From positions 372,001 to 436,000 of the forward strand of contig NZ_JBHUIZ010000015.1 of NCBI RefSeq assembly GCF_042683165.1: a stretch of DNA of 64,000 bases, given 5' to 3'. Of the stretch, positions 25,906 through 34,811 are shown piece after piece. The position numbers and the translations under genes were made by a program. The notes beneath the pieces were generated by a model. The model had not been told where the DNA came from. It ran no database searches and saw only the letters and a program-made list of their open reading frames with translations. The stretch comes from Tigheibacillus halophilus (GTDB lineage Bacteria; Bacillota; Bacilli; Bacillales; Amphibacillaceae). Numbering within the stretch: the stretch's first letter is position 1; each line of letters begins with the position of its first letter.

Positions 25906-27327
25906 ATGAGTCAAGTGGCGGTTGAGATGGAAAACAAACCGGAAAAACCGAGAAAAAAATTTCAATTCCCTCATGTTTTCGCGTTGTTATTTATATTAAT
26001 TGTGCTTACAGCTGTACTGACTTATGTGATTCCGGCAGGAGAGTATGAACGAGAAGTAAATGGAGCAGGAGAAACAGTGGTAGTCGATGGAACCTACCAT
26101 GAGGTGGCATCACATCCAACTGGTATTTTTGGAATCTTCAAATCAGTACATAAAGGAATGGTCGAAGGGGCTAGCATCATATTTTTTATTTTTATTGTAG
26201 GTGGCGCCTTTGGCATTTTGAATGCTACCAAGGCGATTGAAGCTGGGCTTGCCAGTGTTTCTGCTAAAATGGCTGGCAAGGAAATTTTTCTGATTCCTGT
26301 GGTGATGGTTTTATTTGCACTGGGCGGCGGCACATTCGGCATGTCCGAGGAAACAATCCCATTTATTTTGATCTTGGTGCCGCTAGCAATGAAAATGGGT
26401 TTCGATTCCCTAGTTGGCGCAGGGATGGTCATTATCGGTTCTTGTGCGGGCTTTACTGCAGCATTTTTGAATCCTTTCACCGTAGGAGTGGCCCAGGGAA
26501 TTGCGGAATTACCACTTTTCTCCGGAATGGGGTTCAGGTTCATTGTATGGCTCATCTTTGTAGGTTTTAGTATTGCTTATGTCATGATATATGCTAATAA
26601 GGTAAAAAAGAATCCGGAAAAAAGTATGATGTACCATGCTGACCAGCAAAGAGACCTGGAAATGACTGCGCAACAGTCATCAACGATTGACATAAGGCAG
26701 CTAATCATTATTGGGCTGCTGATTTTGACAATCATCGGATTAGCGATCGGTGTGACTGTCTTTGACTGGTATATTACGGAAATAGCTGCATTATTTCTGA
26801 TCATGGGGATTCTTGCCGGACTTGTGGCAAAATTCCGCATTAATGAAATTGCAGAGGCATTTGTTAAAGGCTGTGGTGAGCTGGTTGTTGGCGGTTTAGT
26901 TGTCGGGATGGCATATGGAATCCTGGTTGTACTAAAGGATAGTCATACGATCGATACGATTTTGTTTTCTGTTTCCAATTTAATCGGACAACTGCCAACC
27001 TCATTCTCTGCCATGGGGATGTATATCATGCAAAGTTTTTTGAATTATCTTGTACCATCAGGTAGTGGACAGGCTGCTTTAACCATGCCGATTATGACAC
27101 CATTATCTGATTTGACAGGTGTCAGCAGACAAACCGCTGTATTTGCTTTTCAATTGGGAGATGGTATTTCGAATGCCATCACACCGACATCAGGTGTATT
27201 GATGGCCTCTTTGGCAATTGCCAAAATCCCTTGGATCAAGTGGCTCAAATGGACATGGCCTTTGATGTTGATTTCATACTTGGTCGGAGCGGTATTGGTG
27301 ACCATTGCGCATTTGTTTGTTTGGTGA
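25906..27327 (+). CDS. YfcC/DcuC-family membrane carrier
   Basis: The 473-aa polytopic membrane protein of the YfcC family (related to DcuC and ArcD-like carriers) starts with a charged tail, then FPHVFALLFILIVLTAVLTY and the YVIPAGEYER motif. Later motifs GGGTFGMSEETIPF and VPSGSGQAALTMPIMTPL are typical. The start is ATG 25906 because AAGGAGAG lies 8-15 nt before it. YfcC genes commonly neighbour M20 peptidases, as here; the pair probably imports and hydrolyses a peptide-like or N-acyl amino acid compound (inference). Confidence 0.85.
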   Translation: MSQVAVEMENKPEKPRKKFQFPHVFALLFILIVLTAVLTYVIPAGEYEREVNGAGETVVVDGTYHEVASHPTGIFGIFKSVHKGMVEGASIIFFIFIVGGAFGILNATKAIEAGLASVSAKMAGKEIFLIPVVMVLFALGGGTFGMSEETIPFILILVPLAMKMGFDSLVGAGMVIIGSCAGFTAAFLNPFTVGVAQGIAELPLFSGMGFRFIVWLIFVGFSIAYVMIYANKVKKNPEKSMMYHADQQRDLEMTAQQSSTIDIRQLIIIGLLILTIIGLAIGVTVFDWYITEIAALFLIMGILAGLVAKFRINEIAEAFVKGCGELVVGGLVVGMAYGILVVLKDSHTIDTILFSVSNLIGQLPTSFSAMGMYIMQSFLNYLVPSGSGQAALTMPIMTPLSDLTGVSRQTAVFAFQLGDGISNAITPTSGVLMASLAIAKIPWIKWLKWTWPLMLISYLVGAVLVTIAHLFVW

Positions 27328-27477
27328 GTGGATTGCTTGTAAGAAGACTGTCCCTTTAATGCAATGATTGGATAGAATGTGTTTATCAAACAATAATTAA
27401 GACAATAAACAAAAGACGATTCCTGTGAATTTGGGGAGAGGCGTACAATAGAAATTAAAACATCATAGCAAGAGAAG

Positions 27478-27524
27478 ACAGTATAAGAGTGAAGGAAATA
27501 AAGACTCTTTTACTGTCTTTTCCC
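27478..27524 (+). terminator. Terminator of the M20-YfcC operon
   Basis: AGACAGTATAAGAGT (27478-27492) pairs with ACTCTTTTACTGTCT (27506-27520), 15 bp with one mismatch, followed by TTT. Confidence 0.75.
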
Positions 27525-27569
27525 ATTTGAACTTCAAATGGAAACTCTCACTAAATTTTGAAAAAATAC

Positions 27570-27598
27570 TTGAAAATATGCTCATAGTAATTTATAAT
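27570..27598 (+). promoter_or_regulatory. SigA promoter of the lacI-type gene
   Basis: TTGAAA (27570-27575), a 17-bp spacer and TATAAT (27593-27598). The two operators lie immediately downstream. Confidence 0.8.
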
Positions 27599-27604
27599 CA
27601 CATT

Positions 27605-27629
27605 AAAACGGTTTACTAAACCGGTTTAG
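27605..27629. promoter_or_regulatory. Two overlapping LacI-family operators (autoregulation)
   Basis: CTAAACCGGTTTAG (27616-27629) is a perfect 14-bp palindrome with the central CG typical of LacI-family sites. A second, imperfect site, AAAACGGTTT (27605-27614), precedes it. Both lie between the -10 box and the TTG start of the regulator gene, so self-repression is likely. Confidence 0.75.
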
Positions 27630-27642
27630 GGAGAAGAACCAG

Positions 27643-28647
27643 TTGAAAAGAGTTACTATTTCAGATGTGGCGAAACATGCTGGTGTATCTAAAAGTACTG
27701 TTTCACAATTTTTAAACAAGCGATATGATTATATGGCTCTTGAAACAAAAGATAAAATTGAGAAGGCAATTGAAGAGCTGAAGTATCACCCCAATATGAT
27801 GGCTAGAAGCTTGAAGGTGAAATCAACTAAGACGGTTGGTGTAATAGTCGCAAATATTTTACATGAGTTTACCACGCAAATTATACGAGCAATCGAAGAT
27901 GTCTGCCAACAAGTAGATTTCCATATCATTGTTTGTAATGCCGATGATGATCCAATGAAGGAAGAAAAGTATATTACAATGCTTTATGGCAAACAGGTTG
28001 ACGGGATAATTATCTTTCCTACAGGTGGAAATATTGAGTTATATAAAAGATTGCAAGATTATAATTTCCCAATTGTTTTTATGGATAGATTTATTCCCGA
28101 AATTGGAATTGATTCGGTTCTGCTTGATAATGAGATGGCGTCTGCAATGGCCATTGAAGAATTTGTGAATAGGGGTTATCAATCAGCAGGCATTATTACA
28201 ACATCAGTCATAAAGAATGTGACGCCAAGACTGGAGCGGATAAGTGGTTATAAAAAAGCAATTGCGAAATATGACTTACCCCTTGTTCCCGGCTATATAA
28301 AAAGTGTAAAACGAGCGTGCATTCAACCGGAATTAGAAAAGATGTTTCATTTACCCAAACGTCCGGAAGCAATTCTAGCTGGTAATGACTTGTCTTTAAT
28401 CGAGATTCTAAAATTTGCAAAAAGCAATAACCTTTCCATTCCAGGCGACATTGCCATAATTGGAGTTGATGATGTTTCATTTGCTGATTTATTTAACCCG
28501 CCATTAACGACCATTAAACAACCAACATTTGAAATGGGAAAAATGGCTGCAGAACTTTTGTTAGATAAGATTAACGGAGTGGGGAAGGATTCAAAAGAAT
28601 ATATTAATAGATTTCAGCCTGAGTTGATGAGAAGATCATCCTGTTAG
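27643..28647 (+). CDS. LacI-family transcriptional regulator
   Basis: The 334-aa product has an N-terminal LacI HTH (TISDVAKHAGVSKSTVSQFL, residues 4-23) followed by the hinge and a periplasmic-binding-like effector domain (ARSLKVKSTKTVGVIVANI onward; LAGNDLSLIEIL; PPLTTIKQPTFEMGK). The start is TTG 27643 with AGGGAGAAG upstream. Palindromes with a CG centre lie upstream of its own gene and of the following operon, so it probably represses both. The effector is unknown, perhaps a KDG-pathway sugar acid or a ureide. Confidence 0.9.
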   Translation: MKRVTISDVAKHAGVSKSTVSQFLNKRYDYMALETKDKIEKAIEELKYHPNMMARSLKVKSTKTVGVIVANILHEFTTQIIRAIEDVCQQVDFHIIVCNADDDPMKEEKYITMLYGKQVDGIIIFPTGGNIELYKRLQDYNFPIVFMDRFIPEIGIDSVLLDNEMASAMAIEEFVNRGYQSAGIITTSVIKNVTPRLERISGYKKAIAKYDLPLVPGYIKSVKRACIQPELEKMFHLPKRPEAILAGNDLSLIEILKFAKSNNLSIPGDIAIIGVDDVSFADLFNPPLTTIKQPTFEMGKMAAELLLDKINGVGKDSKEYINRFQPELMRRSSC

Positions 28648-28687
28648 ACCAAAAGGCTGGTTTAACAGGGGATTTCTTATATAAAAA

Positions 28688-28701
28688 TGAAAGCGTTATT
28701 A
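28688..28701 (+). promoter_or_regulatory. CcpA (cre)-like site before the cluster operon
   Basis: TGAAAGCGTTATTA matches the Bacillus cre consensus TGWAAGCGTTWNCA except for one base. It lies 22 bp upstream of the putative -35 of the operon, a position compatible with catabolite control. Confidence 0.5.
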
Positions 28702-28748
28702 GGGGTGATAATGTGATTTAAGTTGTGTAACAGGGGTAACATTTGTAT

Positions 28749-28770
28749 TTTACTAAATCGGTTTAGTAAA
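28749..28770. promoter_or_regulatory. LacI-family operator of the ureide/KDG cluster
   Basis: Perfect 9-bp arms TTTACTAAA (28749-28757) and TTTAGTAAA (28762-28770) surround TCGG. The core AAATCGGTTT matches the sites at 27605-27629. It overlaps a likely -10 (TATTTT, 28746-28751) with TTGTGT 17 bp upstream (28723-28728), so binding would block transcription. Confidence 0.75.
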
Positions 28771-28838
28771 TGGAGAGATGGTTATTTACGCAACTGTCTC
28801 AATTGAAATTTAGTGGATAAGAGAAAGGGGCAGTATAT

Positions 28839-30212
28839 ATGGACACAGTATATGATACCGCAATAATCAATGGTACGATCGTTTTGGAAAATCAGGTAAT
28901 GGAGGGCACTATTGCTATACAGGACGGCAAGATTGCAGGGATCTTGAATAAAAATAATTCGGTTAAAAGCAAAAATCAAATAGATGCGTCTGGGAAGATA
29001 ATTTTACCAGGGGTAATCGATCCTCATGTGCATTTATGGGAACCTGGTCCTCAAAAGTATCGGGAAGATTTCAATCATGGTTCTAAAACTGCAGCCTCTG
29101 GCGGCGTAACAACTTTAATCGAGATGCCCTTAAGTGTACCTCCAGTTATAGACAAAGAGTCATTTCATATTAAAAAGGAAATTGCAGACAGAAATTCTCT
29201 TATAGATTTTGCTTTGTGGGGAGGATTGATACCTAAGTCTGTAGACAATCTTCAAGAGATGCATGGATTAGGATGTGTTGGATATAAAGCCTTTATCTCC
29301 TATGCAAATAAGAATTATCCACACGCATCAGACGATGTTTTGCTAAAAGGTATGAAGAATGCAGCTGAATTCAATGGACTTATTGGAGTGCATGCTGAAA
29401 ACGCAGATATTGTAGAAACGACAAGTAAGGAGATGGAGCAAGAAGGAAATATGGATCCTGAATCATACCCCGATGGCAGACCAGCTCTTGCGGAATTGGA
29501 AGCGATGGAAAGGGCAATCTTATTCGCGGAAAAAACGGGCTGCCGATTATACATTGTTCATATGACAGTAGCCGAGGGTGGAGAGATGGTTCGTCAAGCA
29601 AAAAGGAGAGGAATACAGGTCTCGAATGAAACTTGCCCCCACTACCTATTATTTGATAAATCAGTTCTGAAGGAAAAAGGCGTGTTTGCTAAATGTAATC
29701 CGCCAATCAGGTCATATGAAAACAAAGAGGCACTTTGGGATCAATTATTAAAGGGGAATATTGATTGTATTGGTTCAGACCATGGCCCCTACACAGACGA
29801 AGAAAAATTAGAATTTGGGAATAACATCTGGAAGGCACCCGCAGGTTTCTCTGGAATTGATGTATTGCTTCCCACTATGCTTAGTGAAGGAGTAAATAAC
29901 AGGGGACTTGATTTAGTCACTTTAGCTAAATTAGTTTCAACAAATGCAGCAAAAACATTTGAATTATATCCAAAAAAAGGAACAATATCGGTTGGCTCTG
30001 ATGCCGATTTGGTATTCGTCGATTTGAATAAAGAGTGGGTTTATAAAGGTGAAAATTCGTTTTCAAAAACGAAAAGTTCGCAGGGAATTTATGAGGGGTA
30101 TCAGTTCAAAGGCAAGGTTATGGGAACCATGGTACGCGGACATGTAGTGTATGAAGATGACGAAATTAAGGGAGATTCCAGTTACGGTCAATATGTACCC
30201 AAACAATTATAA
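28839..30212 (+). CDS. Allantoinase/hydantoinase-like cyclic amidohydrolase
   Basis: The 457-aa product is a dihydroorotase-superfamily enzyme. Metal ligands include DPHVHLWEPG (about 61-70), the probable carbamylated Lys in VGYKAFISY, HAENAD, IVHMTVAEGG and IGSDHGPYT. Length and motifs fit allantoinase or hydantoinase, which open a cyclic ureide. No allantoate amidohydrolase or ureidoglycolate gene lies in this cluster, so allantoin is not assured. The next gene is an NCS1 permease, a family that carries hydantoins, allantoin and nucleobases. First gene behind the operator at 28749. Confidence 0.85.
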   Translation: MDTVYDTAIINGTIVLENQVMEGTIAIQDGKIAGILNKNNSVKSKNQIDASGKIILPGVIDPHVHLWEPGPQKYREDFNHGSKTAASGGVTTLIEMPLSVPPVIDKESFHIKKEIADRNSLIDFALWGGLIPKSVDNLQEMHGLGCVGYKAFISYANKNYPHASDDVLLKGMKNAAEFNGLIGVHAENADIVETTSKEMEQEGNMDPESYPDGRPALAELEAMERAILFAEKTGCRLYIVHMTVAEGGEMVRQAKRRGIQVSNETCPHYLLFDKSVLKEKGVFAKCNPPIRSYENKEALWDQLLKGNIDCIGSDHGPYTDEEKLEFGNNIWKAPAGFSGIDVLLPTMLSEGVNNRGLDLVTLAKLVSTNAAKTFELYPKKGTISVGSDADLVFVDLNKEWVYKGENSFSKTKSSQGIYEGYQFKGKVMGTMVRGHVVYEDDEIKGDSSYGQYVPKQL

Positions 30213-30321
30213 ACTCTCCTGTTCCACTCTATTTGACTAATGATCAGAATGAATAGCTTCAGAGGGCACCTTAGATCTTGCATAAATTAAAAATCCGCAT
30301 GGATTCTAAGGAGGGTGCAGT

Positions 30322-31803
30322 TTGGAGAATAAAACGAATACGGTGATTGGGGAGAAGCGGACCTTAGATCAGAGCCTGTATAACTCTGATCTAGCCCCGA
30401 CTCCCGAAGAGAAAAGAAACTGGGGCTGGTGGAGTTATACGACTTTATGGATGGGGATCGTTACAAATTTAGTAGCCTGGGAAGTAGCGGCCAATCTAAT
30501 AAGAATAGGTATGAATTTTTGGGAGGCTTTTGGATGTATAGGCGTCTCCTATGGTTTGGTTTTCATCGTTATATTGCTGAATGGTCATTCGGGGGCAAAA
30601 TACGGAATACCATTTCCTGTTATTGCTAGATCCATTTTTGGGTACAAAGGCGCTCAAATCACAGTAGTCATGCGAACCATCTTATCGATTTTTTGGTTTG
30701 GAGTCATGATGTATATAGGCAGTAAGGCCGTTAATAGCATATTGAGCGTCTCATTTGGGTGGTGGGCTGGTTTAGAAAATACACATATTATCGGGATGGA
30801 GTTAAATATGTTCATTGCATATTTGATAACATGGCTGATGCATGCGTATTTAGCACTGCATGGCGTTGAAAAAATAAGGAGATTTGAATTATGGGCGGGG
30901 CCCATCATTCTGTTTTTGGGTATTGGACTTGTTATATGGGCCATTAAAGCAGCAAATGGGATCAAACCGCTCGTATCCATGTCATCCACCATACCAGATG
31001 GCGAATTTTGGGGTTCCTTTCTTATATCAATGACCGCTTTAATTGGCACGATGTCTGCCTTGATGTTAAATATACCAGATTTGACGCGTTTTTCACGAAG
31101 CCAAAAGGATCAAACTATCGGTCAAGCAATCGGGTTACCCATCATGTTTGGCATATTTTCTTTAATGGCTATCTTCGTAACGACTGGTACTGTTTATGCG
31201 TTTGGTTCTCCAATTACTGATCCGATTGAGCTATTAAAAAGATTTGACAATCCATTTATAGCTATTTTAGGCGCACTAGCAGTGTTAATTGCAACAACTT
31301 CCACTAGTGTAGCAACAAATCTGGTTTCTGCAGGTTTTGACTTAACAAATTTGTTTCCATCAAAATTAAACTACAAAAAATCTGGGTTAATTGCAATTGT
31401 AGTTGCAGTTGTTTCTGTACCTTGGTTATGGTTTGATGACGCGGAACTCATTGAGAAAATAATGGGTGGTGTAGCAGCTGCGTTAGGACCAGCGATTGGA
31501 ATTATGATTGTAGATTATCACTTGATTAGAAAGCGCTATCTTCATGTAGAAGATTTATATGTGAAGTTTGGACAGTATGCTTACAGAAAAGGGTGGAATG
31601 TACAGGCGTTATTTGCAATGTGTATAGGGATAATAATTGCCATTATTGGGCTTTTCATACCTGCTTTAGAAAATCTGTATACCTATAATTGGTTTCTTGG
31701 AGTAGGGACTGGAGGGTTGATCTATCTTATATTGATGTGGAAAAAACGCAATAAAAAGATTGGAAGAAGCGTTGAGGAGACTAGGAATTTTTTAATAAAG
31801 TAG
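30322..31803 (+). CDS. NCS1-family nucleobase/ureide:cation symporter
   Basis: The 493-aa protein has about 12 transmembrane helices. The N-terminal pattern SLYNSDLAPTPEEKRNWGWW and later NGHSGAKYGIPFPVIARS are family hallmarks. NCS1 proteins import hydantoins, allantoin, uracil or cytosine with Na+ or H+. The start is TTG 30322 behind AAGGAGGG. Pairing with the cyclic amidohydrolase implies uptake of a cyclic ureide. The following SDR begins 43 bp later, so cotranscription with the sugar-acid genes is likely. Confidence 0.9.
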   Translation: MENKTNTVIGEKRTLDQSLYNSDLAPTPEEKRNWGWWSYTTLWMGIVTNLVAWEVAANLIRIGMNFWEAFGCIGVSYGLVFIVILLNGHSGAKYGIPFPVIARSIFGYKGAQITVVMRTILSIFWFGVMMYIGSKAVNSILSVSFGWWAGLENTHIIGMELNMFIAYLITWLMHAYLALHGVEKIRRFELWAGPIILFLGIGLVIWAIKAANGIKPLVSMSSTIPDGEFWGSFLISMTALIGTMSALMLNIPDLTRFSRSQKDQTIGQAIGLPIMFGIFSLMAIFVTTGTVYAFGSPITDPIELLKRFDNPFIAILGALAVLIATTSTSVATNLVSAGFDLTNLFPSKLNYKKSGLIAIVVAVVSVPWLWFDDAELIEKIMGGVAAALGPAIGIMIVDYHLIRKRYLHVEDLYVKFGQYAYRKGWNVQALFAMCIGIIIAIIGLFIPALENLYTYNWFLGVGTGGLIYLILMWKKRNKKIGRSVEETRNFLIK

Positions 31804-31846
31804 TTTGTATATTCTTTCATTATCAGGAAGGGGAATCAGATTAAAG

Positions 31847-32755
31847 ATGAATGTTCTGGTTACGGGAAGTGCAGGTTTAGTAGGTTCGACTGTTATGGCG
31901 TTTTTACAAAACGAGGGACATACAGTGGTTGGTTTTGACCAAAAGAAGACAACGATTACTGAAAAATTTAATGTGGAAACTGGTGATCTATGCGATTTTC
32001 CAAGATTGGCGTCAATCATTGATAAGTATGGCATTAATGCAATCGTTCATTCGGGAGGAATTTCCCACCCCCATGCTGGCGAGGTTTCCCCTTATCAAAC
32101 AGTAAGAACTAACATTTTAGGAACCTCTACCATTTTCGAGATTGCAAGATTATTCCATATAAAAAATATTGTCTATTTAAGTTCCGGAGCTGTCTACGGT
32201 AATAATTTTTCCGACAAAACTACTGTAAAAAGCGAGGTGAATCCAGAGAATACGTATGCAGTAACTAAATTAACGGGAGAGCAGTTAGGGGAGGTTTATA
32301 ACAAAAAATATGGCATGAATATTATATCCCTTCGTCTTGCATTTGTTTATGGCCCCAACCGACTTATGCCAGATCCAATAAAATCTCTCTTGGAGAGGGC
32401 TGTAAGCGGTACTGATATCCACGACGAAACGGGAGCGGATCAACAATTGGAATTTATTTATGTAAGGGATGTTGCCCTCGCCGTATATAAGGCATTAAGC
32501 ACTGAAAATAATTCTTCTAGCATCTTTAATATTGGAACTGGTGTGAATACAACTATTAGGGAAGTTGGCAGAATGATACAGGAGCTTTATCCGGATGTAA
32601 AGATTGAAGTAGGAGAAGGGGACCTGGGGTATGACTTTATCGGTGCATTTGATTGTCATGAAGCCGAAAAGGAACTAGGTTTTAGAGCCCTATATGATAT
32701 TGAAAAAGGGATAAAAGATTACGCTTTGTTTTTAGAAAAAAATATAACTAAATAA
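31847..32755 (+). CDS. Extended SDR, NAD-dependent epimerase/dehydratase family
   Basis: The 302-aa product has the Rossmann motif GSAGLVGSTV (residues 7-16), the catalytic YAVTK (Tyr/Lys) and the upstream SSGAVYG. It could oxidise a uronate or sugar, or reduce or epimerise a keto-sugar. Given the downstream KDG kinase and KDPG aldolase, an oxidoreductase leading toward 2-keto-3-deoxy sugar acids is plausible (inference). The start is ATG 31847, with AGGAAGGGG upstream at a somewhat long spacing; the longer frame from 31805 has no ribosome site. Confidence 0.8.
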   Translation: MNVLVTGSAGLVGSTVMAFLQNEGHTVVGFDQKKTTITEKFNVETGDLCDFPRLASIIDKYGINAIVHSGGISHPHAGEVSPYQTVRTNILGTSTIFEIARLFHIKNIVYLSSGAVYGNNFSDKTTVKSEVNPENTYAVTKLTGEQLGEVYNKKYGMNIISLRLAFVYGPNRLMPDPIKSLLERAVSGTDIHDETGADQQLEFIYVRDVALAVYKALSTENNSSSIFNIGTGVNTTIREVGRMIQELYPDVKIEVGEGDLGYDFIGAFDCHEAEKELGFRALYDIEKGIKDYALFLEKNITK

Positions 32756-32803
32756 GTATTTTGTAAATATGGGTTATTAAATAAAATTGGCAGGTGAAGA
32801 AGT

Positions 32804-34420
32804 ATGGACAAGGCCTTATTTTCGGCGGCACCAATTGATTATTTCATTATCATTAGTTACTTCGTGTTTGTTATAGTTGTTGGATTGATTGTTCGTAAGC
32901 TTATTAAAACCAATAAAGATTTTTTTCTCGCTGGCAGATCTCTTCCTGCATGGATTACAGGGATTGCATACTTAGCTGCAAATTTAGGCGCATTAGAATT
33001 ATTGGGTATGGCTGCAAGTGGAGCACAATACGGCATGGCAACGATGCATTATTACTGGATTGGTGCAATACCCGCTATGCTATTTGTGGGATTATATATG
33101 TATCCATTCTTCTATGCATCGAAGGCAAGGTCAATTCCAGAGTTTTTAAAATTTAGGTTTAATGAAGCCACGCGGGGCTTAAATGCCATTACCTTTTTTG
33201 TACTTACAATTCTCTTCTCTGGTATCAGTTTATATGCGATGGGGTTGATCTTTAGTGTGTTATTGGGCTGGTCCATGACGTTTAGCATCATTGTTGCGGC
33301 AGTAGTGGTCCTGCTATACGTATCCCTGGGTGGACTGACATCGTCCATTTACAATGAGGTCATTCAGTTTTTCCTTATTTGGATTGGTTTGTTGCCTATT
33401 GCCCTCATAGGAATGTATAAGTTTGGAGGATTCCAAGGTATCATGGACAATATGCCGGAATCCTTTACACACCTTTGGCAGAACCTTGGAAGTACTGCAG
33501 ATAATCCAATGGGGATTAGCTGGTTTGGAGTTATTGTAGGGCTAAGTTTTGTTCTATCATTTGGTTATTGGATGACAGACTTTTTGGTCGCCCAAAGGGC
33601 GTTTGCAGCAAAGGATGTAAGAGCTGCACAAAATACACCGATTTATGCAACTTTTTTTAGAATAATTGTGCCAATAGTAGTAATTGTCCCAGGTTTCATT
33701 GCAATTCCGCTTTTCCCTGAAATTGGTCAAAATCCTGATATGCCATATAACCTTGCATTACCTCTTACGTTAGCAAAGTTATACCCTGAAGGTTTGTTCG
33801 GACTTGGGATCACCGCCCTCCTTGCTGCATTTATGAGTGGAATGGCTGGAAATATAACTGCTTTTACTACTGTGTGGACTTATGATATCTATCAAGCCTA
33901 TATAAAAAAAGAAGCAAGTGATCAACATTATCTCCGAGTTGGGCGTTTAATGGTAGTTATTGGTACCATATTTGCAGTATTTGCAGCATTTATCGCGGCG
34001 CAGTTTCCAAACATTATGGATTATATACAAATGTTATTTTCCTTTTTCAACGCTCCGCTATTTGCAACCTTCTTTTTAGGAGTATTTTGGAAAAGAGCTA
34101 CAGGTTGGGGAGCATTCTGGGGATTGCTTATCGGGGTTATTAGTTCGTTTCTTATGAAAATTTTTATCCCGAACGATTTTTATAGCACAATGGCAGAAGG
34201 CAATTTTTCAAGAGCACTTTGGGCCTGGATTGTGACCATGGCAATTACAATCCTTGTAAGTCTATTCACTAAACCAAAGCCCGATAGTGAGTTAAAAGGA
34301 TTAGTGCGTAGTGTAAGCGAGAAAATTTCTTACAAAAACTTGCCGTGGTATAAACGCCCTGGTTATCTATCCATCATTTCTATCATTATTATGGTGATTA
34401 TTAATATTTACTTCTGGTAA
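32804..34420 (+). CDS. Sodium:solute symporter, sugar (SGLT)-like
   Basis: The 538-aa product has about 14 helices. The early region DFFLAGRSLPAWITGIAYLAANLGALELLGMAASGAQ (in parts, about residues 40-76) resembles bacterial sodium/glucose cotransporters such as vSGLT more than PutP or PanF. It would bring in a sugar or sugar acid with Na+. It sits between the SDR and a small membrane protein, and before kdgK and kdgA, so its cargo probably feeds the KDG route. Confidence 0.85.
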   Translation: MDKALFSAAPIDYFIIISYFVFVIVVGLIVRKLIKTNKDFFLAGRSLPAWITGIAYLAANLGALELLGMAASGAQYGMATMHYYWIGAIPAMLFVGLYMYPFFYASKARSIPEFLKFRFNEATRGLNAITFFVLTILFSGISLYAMGLIFSVLLGWSMTFSIIVAAVVVLLYVSLGGLTSSIYNEVIQFFLIWIGLLPIALIGMYKFGGFQGIMDNMPESFTHLWQNLGSTADNPMGISWFGVIVGLSFVLSFGYWMTDFLVAQRAFAAKDVRAAQNTPIYATFFRIIVPIVVIVPGFIAIPLFPEIGQNPDMPYNLALPLTLAKLYPEGLFGLGITALLAAFMSGMAGNITAFTTVWTYDIYQAYIKKEASDQHYLRVGRLMVVIGTIFAVFAAFIAAQFPNIMDYIQMLFSFFNAPLFATFFLGVFWKRATGWGAFWGLLIGVISSFLMKIFIPNDFYSTMAEGNFSRALWAWIVTMAITILVSLFTKPKPDSELKGLVRSVSEKISYKNLPWYKRPGYLSIISIIIMVIINIYFW

Positions 34421-34519
34421 ATCAAGCATTTTTGACCTGCTGGATAACTTACCAAAACCGGTCGCAAATGTAAAGACTAGTATAAATAGGGCAGCAAACA
34501 ATAAAGAAAGGGTGAGCTT

Positions 34520-34771
34520 ATGAAAAAGATAGTCTTTGACCTGAAGTTTCTTACTGGAATCATTTTTTGTTACTTGGGTTTAGTTCTTTTCGTATACGGA
34601 CTATTCACAGACAAAAAAGCAGATTTTCCTTTTCCGATAAATGTGAATTTATGGTGGGGTATTGTTACATTTTTATTCGGTTTAGCTTTTTTTATCGTTG
34701 CATTCGTCACACATAAAAAAGCGGATACTGCCGAAGAAATAAAAAATGAGAAAAAGATAAAAGCAAACTAG
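34520..34771 (+). CDS. Small two-helix membrane protein next to the symporter
   Basis: The 83-aa product has two predicted transmembrane helices (about 12-28 and 45-64) and a short Lys/Glu tail. AAAGGGTG precedes the ATG. I do not recognise the family. It lies 99 bp after a symporter gene, like the DUF3311 and YhdT proteins that accompany other SSS symporters, so an accessory subunit role is possible (inference). Confidence 0.7.
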   Translation: MKKIVFDLKFLTGIIFCYLGLVLFVYGLFTDKKADFPFPINVNLWWGIVTFLFGLAFFIVAFVTHKKADTAEEIKNEKKIKAN

Positions 34772-34811
34772 TTTATTACAGTTTAATAATAGCAGATGTA
34801 GAGGAGATAAA

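Noticed and set aside
34450..34470. A third LacI-like site (AAAACCGGTCGC) between the symporter and small membrane protein genes
   Set aside because: Only one half matches the operator core and the position lies inside the operon.
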